Shown here one piece after another: positions 54,696-62,458 of a DNA stretch of 64,000 nt. The notes beneath the pieces are model-generated. The model ran no database searches and was not told where the DNA came from. It was given only the letters and a program-made list of their open reading frames with translations. Location: NCBI RefSeq assembly GCF_037963765.1, contig NZ_CP150166.1, positions 1,495,501-1,559,500 on the forward strand, read 5' to 3'. Position 1 is the first letter of the stretch. Every line of letters begins with the position of its first letter. Position numbers and translations under genes: made by a program. The stretch comes from Sporosarcina sp. FSL W8-0480. GTDB taxonomy: Bacteria; Bacillota; Bacilli; Bacillales_A; Planococcaceae.

Positions 54696-56871
54696 TAATT
54701 TTGAAAAACGGATGGAGTTTTTGAAAAAATCATATGATCGTGTGCCATCCTCTTTTAATCCGGATGAAGTCTTCAAGAAAATTGATGAAGAAAAAGTCCC
54801 GCAACTCGAAATGCAAAAACCAACAAAAGGCGGCTTCAGGCAGCATCTAACTGTATGGGTGATGGGAATAGCGAGTCTTTTCATAATCGGATTAATCGGC
54901 ACGGGAATTGTCTTGGAACAGAAACAGAACACTGACAAAGAAAAGATTGAGTCTCCTGTGACGGATGAATACATCGAAGATCTGTTAGAACGTTATGAAG
55001 AAGAACGTGAAAAACGCCGTGAAATGGTGAAGTTGGATGAAGTTTTCTTTAAGCATTATGCAAGCTTCGCGGATAGCACGATTAACTTATTGAAAAACGA
55101 AAGCTATCTTGAAATGGTAAGAGAAGGAACGGAAAAAACACCTCTTGAAGAGATGTATAATCGTGCAATCGAGGAATTGAAACTACCATCTGAAATGCTA
55201 AAGGAATTGAAGGAAAACAGCCTTACTGACGATGAACAAGGAAGCATCACCTTTTTGGGTGAGTATCGGCGAAAAGTGCAGCTTCTCATAGAAATCTACG
55301 ATCAAATCCTAATCGAGAACAAAGAAGCAATTGATGAATATGATGTAGACCCTAATGTCGATAAAGCCGAAATCATGTTATTAAGCAGTAAGAGTTTTCC
55401 TGAGCAACTCCAAAATATTATCGGAACAATGCGGGATCAGTCGATTCGACTTCATACAGAGAAATATTCTGGGGAAATTAGGACCCGGCATAACAATTAC
55501 TATTTTTATTATTCCGACCTATCTTTCAATTTACATCATCATACAGACGCTTATGTTCAAATGATAGTTGAAGAGCCGTATATGTATGGCCCGATACTTC
55601 AATATCCACTTGAGGAAATGGCATATAAGTTAGGAAGGATGGAGCAAACACTCATAAATGTGGAACAGGACCACTCTTTATATCCTGTATTGGAATCGTA
55701 TTACCTCACCATTTTCAATGACTTGGTGAAAGGCAGCGAATATACGAAAATCTTCGACGAAGATGGTGTTCTTCTTCCAGATTATCAGGATGTTTGGCGC
55801 GGATTGGCCTCGTTTGGTGATGCGAGACCTCTCGCATATGTCATGCAACCGATCGTCAAAGAGATGGAGGCATCAGGTTGGAGGGAATCGAAGAGTTGGG
55901 ATTCACTTTCGTATAATGCACTAAAAGATGCGATAGTCCTTTATCGCGAAGGACAATTGGAGTATTACATGTATGGGGAAAGACCTGAATTCAAAAGTGA
56001 AACGATAAAGTTCCCGAATGAATCGTTTTGGAATGAAGTTCAGGCATTGTATGAGGACTTTAAGAAATCACATGACAAGTCGGTATTAAAAGGGGCATCG
56101 CCGATTCACGTCTTAGGTGTCTTCGATTACGCAAACGAAATGGATGATCCGGAAACGATGTATCATCTTTTGAGTGAAAGTGTAATGTATGACCACTATG
56201 GAGAAATCGAACTCGATGACTATGTGGAAAATTGGCGTAAAGGGTTCTCGCGCTTCCGAAACGTTACAGAAGCCGTGTTTGATGAAAACACGGTCAATCG
56301 CGAGGGATTGAAATTCCGCGGCCATGTTTCATTTACCAACTTAGATAGGGAATTGCATATGGTCTTTAATGAAGAAGGCATTTGGGAAGTGTACTCAGGG
56401 TATATGGAACCCCTTCCGTCTCATCAAATATTACCTGAAAGAGGATTCAAGGATATATTAGATTTTGGGGAGTATACGTACGCGTCAATGAACAATCCAA
56501 ATTACGAAATGAAGTATTTAAACGGAGTTCCAGCATTGGATATCGTCGGTGCATATTTCTATGCGTTAAGTAGAGGTAACCATGAAGTTCCATACAAATT
56601 ATTCTTCCAAGGAGAAGGGTCGGAAATAGTCGATAAGGAAACCTACTTGGAAAATCCAGAAAAGTATTCCCAATCCCCCCCTTATGAAAATGGAATGTAT
56701 ATAAGGGCTTCGTTCCAAGGTAATGAACAGGACGAAAGTGGAAACTGGTTAGGTGTTGCTACACTTATCGTCGATACAGAGAAATACCCTAATCTTCCTG
56801 CTGAGATGAAATTCCATATGATTTGGACGGAAGAAGGTTGGAGGGTGAAATTCAATCCGTTTCAAGAGTAA
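54685..56871 (+). CDS. Large membrane anti-sigma-like protein with extracytoplasmic sensor
   Basis: A 728-residue single-pass protein: cytosolic residues 1-55 with FEKRMEFLKKSYDRVPSSF, a membrane segment at about 56-77, and a ~650-residue outer part. The outer part has a helical region (residues ~80-430) sharing LPSEMLKELKENSLTDDEQ and ASFGDARPLAYVMQPIVKEM with the two fusion proteins downstream, plus an extra C-terminal ~260 residues that look like two NTF2-like repeats (GVFDYANEMDDPETMYHLLS and IVGAYFYALSRGNHEVPYKL). Overlap with the sigma gene and the cytosolic helix suggest an anti-sigma factor, but no zinc-binding ZAS motif (HxxxCxxC) is seen. GGAGG precedes ATG 54685. Confidence 0.75.
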   Translation: MNNDNFEKRMEFLKKSYDRVPSSFNPDEVFKKIDEEKVPQLEMQKPTKGGFRQHLTVWVMGIASLFIIGLIGTGIVLEQKQNTDKEKIESPVTDEYIEDLLERYEEEREKRREMVKLDEVFFKHYASFADSTINLLKNESYLEMVREGTEKTPLEEMYNRAIEELKLPSEMLKELKENSLTDDEQGSITFLGEYRRKVQLLIEIYDQILIENKEAIDEYDVDPNVDKAEIMLLSSKSFPEQLQNIIGTMRDQSIRLHTEKYSGEIRTRHNNYYFYYSDLSFNLHHHTDAYVQMIVEEPYMYGPILQYPLEEMAYKLGRMEQTLINVEQDHSLYPVLESYYLTIFNDLVKGSEYTKIFDEDGVLLPDYQDVWRGLASFGDARPLAYVMQPIVKEMEASGWRESKSWDSLSYNALKDAIVLYREGQLEYYMYGERPEFKSETIKFPNESFWNEVQALYEDFKKSHDKSVLKGASPIHVLGVFDYANEMDDPETMYHLLSESVMYDHYGEIELDDYVENWRKGFSRFRNVTEAVFDENTVNREGLKFRGHVSFTNLDRELHMVFNEEGIWEVYSGYMEPLPSHQILPERGFKDILDFGEYTYASMNNPNYEMKYLNGVPALDIVGAYFYALSRGNHEVPYKLFFQGEGSEIVDKETYLENPEKYSQSPPYENGMYIRASFQGNEQDESGNWLGVATLIVDTEKYPNLPAEMKFHMIWTEEGWRVKFNPFQE

Positions 56872-56872
56872 A

Positions 56873-56901
56873 AGGGCTGCCAATTTCGGCAGTCTTTTTT
56901 C
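56873..56901 (+). terminator. Terminator between the anti-sigma-like gene and the first fusion gene
   Basis: GGGCTGCC and GGCAGTC form a stem followed by TTTTTT, so the two fusion genes are at least partly transcribed separately. A TATACT at 56913-56918 could be a -10 for them. Confidence 0.75.
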
Positions 56902-56952
56902 TGTCAATTTGGTATACTTGAAGAAAGCTTTATTTTGCAATAGGAAGTAGGG

Positions 56953-58674
56953 ATGGAAATGGAAGACTTAAAACATAGAGTTTTACAAGGGAATCAAGAT
57001 GCTTTTAAAGAATGGATGGATGTATACATACGGTCGATTGAACGTTTTTCGATTTCATATGGAGTCACTTTAAAAGAAGCAGGAAGAGTGGCTGAAACTG
57101 TTTTCAGGAACTTATATCATAGCCTTGAAGATTTAACTGATGATCAATTGGAAGAAAATACTTTATACAAAAGCGTTTTGAACGAGTTGGAAGGACTGCA
57201 GATAGATCATTCGGTAGAGGATTTATTCCCCTTTGAAGAAGACAATGAACTGCATCGTCATGTAACAAGGTTGTCACCGGAAATTCGGGTTCCTTTAATC
57301 CTTTACAATTTCCACGATAAATCAATTCCGGATATTGCTGTGATACTTGAACAATCCGAAGAGCAAGTCGAAAATTCGCTAAAAGAGGCGCAAACCTTAT
57401 TAGATGAACCGAATTTAGAAAAGAAGTTAGGTTTTTTAAATAAGTCCTATCATCGTCTTACACCTTCATACGATGAAAAACATATTTACATACTTGAAAG
57501 CCCAGAACAGATTTCGTCTTCTCCTGTTCAGGAACCAAAAACTAAGGTAAATAGTGGAAAGCCATTTCTGCTTTGGGGTACGGGTGTTGTCCTACTTATC
57601 GGGCTTTTATTCATTTCAGTCATAAGAAGCGAAGCGTACCAATATTCCACTTCAGAAAAATTCATCGAGGAATTGAAAGTATCATTTGAACAAAAGATTG
57701 ACGAACGATACACCTTATTAGGATTAAATAAACCAAAGGAAAATACCGTGTATCATGCACTTGATCTATTTGGAGACGAGCGAGCGTTTGCTAGGCAAAT
57801 TGGAAATCTGAATGAACAACTTGAAAAAGCGGGGAAAATCGATAAAAAGTCCGCCAAGCAGGATTATCAAAAACTATTGGATGAATCAAGATTGCCTTCC
57901 GAAATGATTGAGGCGTTAAGAAATAATCCTCTGACTGAAGATAGGGAAAAAAGCCATGAATTTATGAATGAACTTACGAGGAAAGTGGAACAGCTGTCTA
58001 ACTCCTATATGGAAGTTATTTATAACACGTATGAAGAAATTATTTTGTCGGCAGACCTGAATGCAAATGGAGTGGTTGACAAAGACCTGTTTCTTAAGAA
58101 AATTGACGACTATCCAATTGACCTTCAAAACGTGATTAAGGGTATGGAAAATCAATCCTTTTTCTTAGGCGGCATTGCGGATGTAGTTTTAATCTACCCT
58201 CAGTTTGGCACACCAGCGACTCTTGAAATACTTAATCAAAACTTGCATCCGGATGTGAATGTTTACGTTTATTTGCTTGCAGGAGAAAGTTTGGGCGTGA
58301 TGTATGGTAGTGGAACGATGGAAGAAAAAATGGACGCGTTAAATTATATTGAAAAGGAATTGCCGAAGACTACCAAAAATGATGCGTTACATGATGTTTT
58401 ATATAGCCGATACAGTTGGTTAGTCTATAGCATTTTAGGTATCTTTCAATATCCGGGAATATACGATGATAATCATTCGATTCGACAGGAAATAAGAGAA
58501 GATTGGAAGGCTTTTGCATCAATGGACGATTCGAGTCCATCTGTACAAATCATGCAAGAGGTGGTTACGGAATTGGAAGAAAGTGATTGGAAACCAACTA
58601 ATTATGATATTGAATCCCATATTTCACTATTATTAGGTGAGAAAGTGGAGGAAATCTGGTCCGTTAAGAGATGA
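56953..58674 (+). CDS. Single-chain fusion: degenerate ECF sigma factor + membrane segment + sensor (copy 1)
   Basis: A 573-residue protein. Residues 5-60 align with sigma region 2 of the neighbour sigma (GNQDAFKEWMDVYIRSIERF; AGRVAETVFRNLYHSL against PDVTQEVFIKLYRFL), 91-150 with region 4 (FPFEEDNELHRH against LLFEEDQELHES; IPDIAVILEQSEEQVENSLK against the HTH). Residues 154-176 resemble the anti-sigma-like N-terminus (NLEKKLGFLNKSYHRL), 205-224 is a membrane segment, and 225-573 is an outer sensor with LPSEMIEALRNNPLTED. DNA-contact residues of regions 2.4 and 4.2 are lost (RDYYRK replaced by EGLQID). The ATG at 56953 has AGGAAG before it. Confidence 0.82.
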   Translation: MEMEDLKHRVLQGNQDAFKEWMDVYIRSIERFSISYGVTLKEAGRVAETVFRNLYHSLEDLTDDQLEENTLYKSVLNELEGLQIDHSVEDLFPFEEDNELHRHVTRLSPEIRVPLILYNFHDKSIPDIAVILEQSEEQVENSLKEAQTLLDEPNLEKKLGFLNKSYHRLTPSYDEKHIYILESPEQISSSPVQEPKTKVNSGKPFLLWGTGVVLLIGLLFISVIRSEAYQYSTSEKFIEELKVSFEQKIDERYTLLGLNKPKENTVYHALDLFGDERAFARQIGNLNEQLEKAGKIDKKSAKQDYQKLLDESRLPSEMIEALRNNPLTEDREKSHEFMNELTRKVEQLSNSYMEVIYNTYEEIILSADLNANGVVDKDLFLKKIDDYPIDLQNVIKGMENQSFFLGGIADVVLIYPQFGTPATLEILNQNLHPDVNVYVYLLAGESLGVMYGSGTMEEKMDALNYIEKELPKTTKNDALHDVLYSRYSWLVYSILGIFQYPGIYDDNHSIRQEIREDWKAFASMDDSSPSVQIMQEVVTELEESDWKPTNYDIESHISLLLGEKVEEIWSVKR

Positions 58675-58699
58675 ATGACTTAGGGAGGTGGGGGTAGGG

Positions 58700-60433
58700 G
58701 TGGAAAGTTTGGTAGAAAGATTGATACTTGGGGATAGTGAGGGATTTAAGGAATGGATGAACTTAAACATTCGTCCGATTGAACTTTTTGCAGCTCAGTA
58801 TGGGGTTAGTCAAAAAGAAGCTAAAAATGTGGCTGAATCAGTTTTTAAAGATTTATACCAGCGGCTTGGTGGGGAACTGACGATAGATCAGCTGCAGGAA
58901 AAATATCTTTTCAAAAGTGCAATACAGAAGCTTACTGAAATCCGGTCGAATGAAGAACAACAGGTGGGGCTGTTTCCATTCGAAGAAGACAACAAGCTAC
59001 ACCGCCGTATTATAAGCGTACCACCGAAGCTTCGTATCCCTTTCATTTTGTCTGTTTTCCATGGGAAGTCAACTGTTGAAATTGCTGACCTTGTGGGGCG
59101 GACAGACGAACAAGTGGAGTTTTACATCAACGAAGCATTTAATTATCTATCAGAACCTAATTTGGAAAAAAAGCTGGAGTTCTTGAATTTGTCCTTTCAA
59201 AGACTCCCAACCTTGCATGATGAAATGAATATATTTTACTCGAATCCAAAAGAGTCGACTTCACTTGAAAATAAACGCACAGACGGGAAACCGAAAAAGA
59301 AAAGGCCAATGTTATTATGGGGAATTGGGGTTAGTATATTGGCTGTGATGTTACTAACGATGACAATCACTAAAAGTGAAGCATACCAACAGTCTTCCTT
59401 GGAAAAGTTCATTGAAAAATCTACGAATGCTTTCAGCGAAGAGTTGAATCGGAATAAAAAAATGGCAGGTCTACCTACTTACGAAGTGATTAGGAGAGAC
59501 ATCTATTCGGAGGAATATGGTGAAAATACAAGAAGGAAATTTGATTGGTTGATCGTTGACCTGAAGGATCAGTTTGACAGTACCGGCAAATTCGATAAAA
59601 GACACGCGGAAAGCGAATTTGACATACTGATGCAGGAACTATTGATACCTTCTGAGATGGTAAAGGAGTTATCTGAAAATCCTCTGATGAATGATCATGA
59701 GAAAAGTATGGAGTTTATTGATGAGTATATCGTGAAAATGAGTTCTTTATTAAGGACCTATATGCATATAGGAACACAATATGAAATGCCAATACAACAG
59801 AGTGGAAGGAATGATAAGGGAGGATTTGATTGGGCTACCTTGAATGCGAATAAATCAGCACTTCCAGAAGAACTCCAACAAGCGTTGGATGGAATGGAAG
59901 CGTTGGGCATTTTTTTGAAAGGTGATACGAGCGCTCCGGTGCGAGAGGGTTATATATATGTATATCCATCAATCAATAATTCAGATCTTTCCAAAACCCT
60001 TCAAGACAATTTGCATCCAGACGTAGGCATTTATATTTCCATTTTAATGGCTGATATGGTTGATATCCATGAATGGACGGTTGAGGAACAAGCCGATTTA
60101 CTGTTACAGCTTGAAAAGGGGTTGTATCAAGCAGAAGGCCACGAAGACATTCACTCGCTCGTATTTAATGCCTATACTTCAGTTATATATATGATCATTG
60201 GAATGGGTGGACAGCTAAATATTTACGATTCAACAGGCACAGTCAAAGAGGAGTACAGGGAGGCCTATAAGCGCATTGCATCTATTGGTGATGATTCACC
60301 TGCCGCTCAAATCATGAAAGGAATAGTAGAGGAAATGGAAAGTTCCGGATGGATGTTTTCTGCTTCACATCATAGCCTCCAATACTTCACCTTGCAAAAT
60401 GAGTTGAGAAAAAGGCTTACTGAAGGCAAATGA
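58700..60433 (+). CDS. Single-chain fusion: degenerate ECF sigma factor + membrane segment + sensor (copy 2)
   Basis: A 577-residue paralogue of copy 1 with the same order: sigma region 2-like (LILGDSEGFKEWMNLNIRPI, NVAESVFKDLYQRL), region 4-like (LFPFEEDNKLHRRI, STVEIADLVGRTDEQVEFYI), the LEKKLEFLNLSFQRLP anti-sigma-like helix, a membrane segment at about 203-223 and a ~350-residue outer domain (PSEMVKELSENPLMNDHEKS; IASIGDDSPAAQIMKGIVEE). The junction has a charged KPKKKRP stretch before the membrane helix. GTG 58700 follows GGAGGTG at 9 bases; GTG 58688 overlaps that site. It starts 26 bases after copy 1, so the two are co-transcribed. Confidence 0.82.
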   Translation: MESLVERLILGDSEGFKEWMNLNIRPIELFAAQYGVSQKEAKNVAESVFKDLYQRLGGELTIDQLQEKYLFKSAIQKLTEIRSNEEQQVGLFPFEEDNKLHRRIISVPPKLRIPFILSVFHGKSTVEIADLVGRTDEQVEFYINEAFNYLSEPNLEKKLEFLNLSFQRLPTLHDEMNIFYSNPKESTSLENKRTDGKPKKKRPMLLWGIGVSILAVMLLTMTITKSEAYQQSSLEKFIEKSTNAFSEELNRNKKMAGLPTYEVIRRDIYSEEYGENTRRKFDWLIVDLKDQFDSTGKFDKRHAESEFDILMQELLIPSEMVKELSENPLMNDHEKSMEFIDEYIVKMSSLLRTYMHIGTQYEMPIQQSGRNDKGGFDWATLNANKSALPEELQQALDGMEALGIFLKGDTSAPVREGYIYVYPSINNSDLSKTLQDNLHPDVGIYISILMADMVDIHEWTVEEQADLLLQLEKGLYQAEGHEDIHSLVFNAYTSVIYMIIGMGGQLNIYDSTGTVKEEYREAYKRIASIGDDSPAAQIMKGIVEEMESSGWMFSASHHSLQYFTLQNELRKRLTEGK

Positions 60434-60466
60434 ATAGGTATCAAGATACAGAAATATATTCCAATT

Positions 60467-60511
60467 AACAGCCCGGTAATTTTGCTGTGAAAGGGCTGTT
60501 TATGGTATAAT
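60467..60511 (+). promoter_or_regulatory. Hairpin and sigma-A promoter between fusion copy 2 and yugI
   Basis: AACAGCCC / GGGCTGTT (60467-60500) can form a hairpin after copy 2, without a T run. TTGCTG (60482-60487), 18 bases and TATAAT (60506-60511) form a promoter for yugI; the right hairpin arm lies in its spacer. Confidence 0.5.
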
Positions 60512-60566
60512 AGCGGATGGCCGTATAGGCAGATTCGATACCAAAAATGATTGGGAGCTGTTTCGC

Positions 60567-60941
60567 ATGGGAAGAAATTATGAAGTGGGGGAAGAGTTGA
60601 CTGGCAAAGTGACGGGAATACAGCCATATGGCGCATTTGTCGCACTTGATGACAAGACGCAAGGTCTTGTTCATATTTCGGAAATCACATACGGATTTGT
60701 CCGGGACATCAATGAATATTTGGCAGTAGGAGACGAAGTGAGAGTGAGAATATTGGAAGTCGATCAGGCTGCCGGTAAAATCAGTTTATCAATCCGCGCA
60801 CTTCAAGAACCGCCAAACAATTTCCAAAAACCCGAACGCCCCCGAAAATCTTTACAAGACAAAGTTAAAGAGCATGATTCAGAAGGTTTCAATTCACTTA
60901 AAGACAAACTGAAAGACTGGATTGACAGATCAGGATACTAA
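60567..60941 (+). CDS. yugI: S1-domain RNA-binding protein, YugI/CvfD-like
   Basis: A 124-residue protein with one S1 RNA-binding domain (VGEELTGKVTGIQPYGAFVAL, GLVHISEITYGFVRD, VGDEVRVRILEVDQ, KISLSIRAL) and a charged C-terminal tail. B. subtilis YugI (general stress protein 13) binds ribosomes, and CvfD in relatives influences translation of stress genes. The ATG 60567 has GGGAGC before it. It closes the accessory locus and rejoins the B. subtilis-like order. Confidence 0.88.
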   Translation: MGRNYEVGEELTGKVTGIQPYGAFVALDDKTQGLVHISEITYGFVRDINEYLAVGDEVRVRILEVDQAAGKISLSIRALQEPPNNFQKPERPRKSLQDKVKEHDSEGFNSLKDKLKDWIDRSGY

Positions 60942-60982
60942 CAAAAGCGGAGGGCGCCTTCTTAGAGGTGATTTAATCCGTG

Positions 60983-61020
60983 AAAATGGGAGCAGGCAAT
61001 TGGCCTATCTCCCATTTTTT
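60983..61020. terminator. Bidirectional terminator between yugI and the RocR-like gene
   Basis: AAAATGGGA and TCCCATTTT stem with T and A runs; overlaps the last codons of the leftward gene. Confidence 0.75.
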
Positions 61021-62318
61021 AATTTCCTTAAACGGTATTGCAGATTTTGTCTACTCATCCCAAGTGCTTGAGCAGTTTTAGTAATGTTTTCATCGTGTAT
61101 TTTCATTGCTTTGAGCAAATAATACTCTTCGGCCGCTTTTAAATAACGGTCAAGAGGCACTAACTCTTTCTCCGGCTGTACGATGAAATCAGTTGCTTGC
61201 GTTGAAGTTTCGGATAAACCGTTACTTTTCAACCGGAAATGCATAGGCAGCATATCATAAGTGAGAACAGATTCCATTGTAGCCAGCGAGGAAACCTCAT
61301 CCAGTAAAAACTCCAATTCACGCATATTCCCCGGCCAATCGTATTGAAGAAAGATCTGTTCCACTTCACTTGTCACCCCTTCAAGGGAAGAGCCGAAGCG
61401 CTCTTTCCGCTTCGCCAAATAAGAATTTACGAACGGAAGGATGTCCATTTTCCTTTTCCGCAGAGGTGTAATCCGAATCGTAAAAGAAGCAAAGAAATAA
61501 TATAGGTCCTTCAATAAAGACCCCTTTGCGATCAACTCCACAGGATCATCCCCAATGCTTGCTATAAATTGGCGCCCATGACGCTCCGAATCCTTTAAGT
61601 ATGCAAATAGTTTTTGTTGAAGTGAAATGGATAATAAATCGATCCGCTCACAGAATAAGGTGAATGGTTTTGACAAATTCAGATCCTCATCCAATCTGTC
61701 AATAATCGTAGCGTCTGATTGGTGACCGAAAAAAGTATAGTAAGAGCCATTGGAGGTGGATGATTCATTATGAATGCTTTCGGCGATCAAATCTTTACCT
61801 GTTCCGGATTCCCCTATAAGAAGAACCGGTAAATTCGCAACTGCGGCTTTTTTCGCTGTTGAAATAACGGTTTTCATCTCTTCAGAAGTGGCGATGATTT
61901 GGCTAAAAGTTGCTGGTTCACTATTTTTGCGTAGTGGATGAAGCACAAACTTCTCAAGGGCAGTGATATCCCGCGCAAATTCCACTGCGCCAATAAGTTC
62001 ATCCTCATGAAATACTGGATAGGTATCATTGATAGTTGTAATTTCAGTCCCTTTTCGGTTCCAATACGTCTGTTTGACATTCAGTTGTTCCTGGCCACTT
62101 TGAAGTACTTTCAGTAATGTACTCTCTTCCTGATCGAAATTGAATAATTCCAAGATGGAACGGTCAACGACTTCTTCAAGTTCCAGGCCTTCAATTGCTT
62201 TCATTTTATCGTTATAAATGACGGTTCGGCCAGTTCTATCTACAGCATGGATTCCAACGCCAGCCCGATTGACCGCAAATTCGAATAAAGGAAAAAGAGA
62301 TTTTTCGTTTTTGTCCAT
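61005..62318 (-). CDS. RocR-like PAS / AAA+ / HTH regulator with degenerate ATPase
   Basis: A 437-residue regulator with an N-terminal PAS domain (VGIHAVDRTGRTVIYN), an AAA+ domain and a C-terminal Fis-type HTH (NITKTAQALGMSRQNLQYRL). Walker A is intact (GESGTGKD), but the sigma-54 loop GAFTGA expected after FGH is absent (FFGHQSDATIID), Walker B reads TLFCERID instead of TLFLDEI, and the Arg-finger segment reads DLYYFF instead of DLYYRL. So it probably does not activate sigma-54. Divergent from rocA, with paired palindromes between them. ATG 62318 follows GGTGATAGG. Confidence 0.8.
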   Translation of the reverse strand: MDKNEKSLFPLFEFAVNRAGVGIHAVDRTGRTVIYNDKMKAIEGLELEEVVDRSILELFNFDQEESTLLKVLQSGQEQLNVKQTYWNRKGTEITTINDTYPVFHEDELIGAVEFARDITALEKFVLHPLRKNSEPATFSQIIATSEEMKTVISTAKKAAVANLPVLLIGESGTGKDLIAESIHNESSTSNGSYYTFFGHQSDATIIDRLDEDLNLSKPFTLFCERIDLLSISLQQKLFAYLKDSERHGRQFIASIGDDPVELIAKGSLLKDLYYFFASFTIRITPLRKRKMDILPFVNSYLAKRKERFGSSLEGVTSEVEQIFLQYDWPGNMRELEFLLDEVSSLATMESVLTYDMLPMHFRLKSNGLSETSTQATDFIVQPEKELVPLDRYLKAAEEYYLLKAMKIHDENITKTAQALGMSRQNLQYRLRKLKNGR

Positions 62319-62372
62319 ACCTATCACCGTCCTATATAATATTTTCACGAAATAAGTAAAAAAGCTTGAAAT

Positions 62373-62435
62373 ATGCAACAATCTCTTGCATTATTATAGG
62401 TGTTAACATAGAAACAATGCAAATTTATTTTGCTA
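62373..62435. promoter_or_regulatory. Two 6-7-6 palindromic operators and a sigma-A promoter before rocA
   Basis: ATGCAACAATCTCTTGCAT (62373-62391) has perfect ATGCAA/TTGCAT arms; ATGCAAATTTATTTTGCTA (62417-62435) repeats the ATGCAA-N7-TTGC layout. Their centres are 44 bp apart, about four helical turns. No -24/-12 (TGGCA-N7-TTGC) promoter is visible; instead TTGAAA near 62367 with CATTAT or a similar -10 about 17 bases later fits sigma-A, and site 1 overlaps it. Confidence 0.6.
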
Positions 62436-62458
62436 CTTAATCATCAAGGAGGAGTAAA

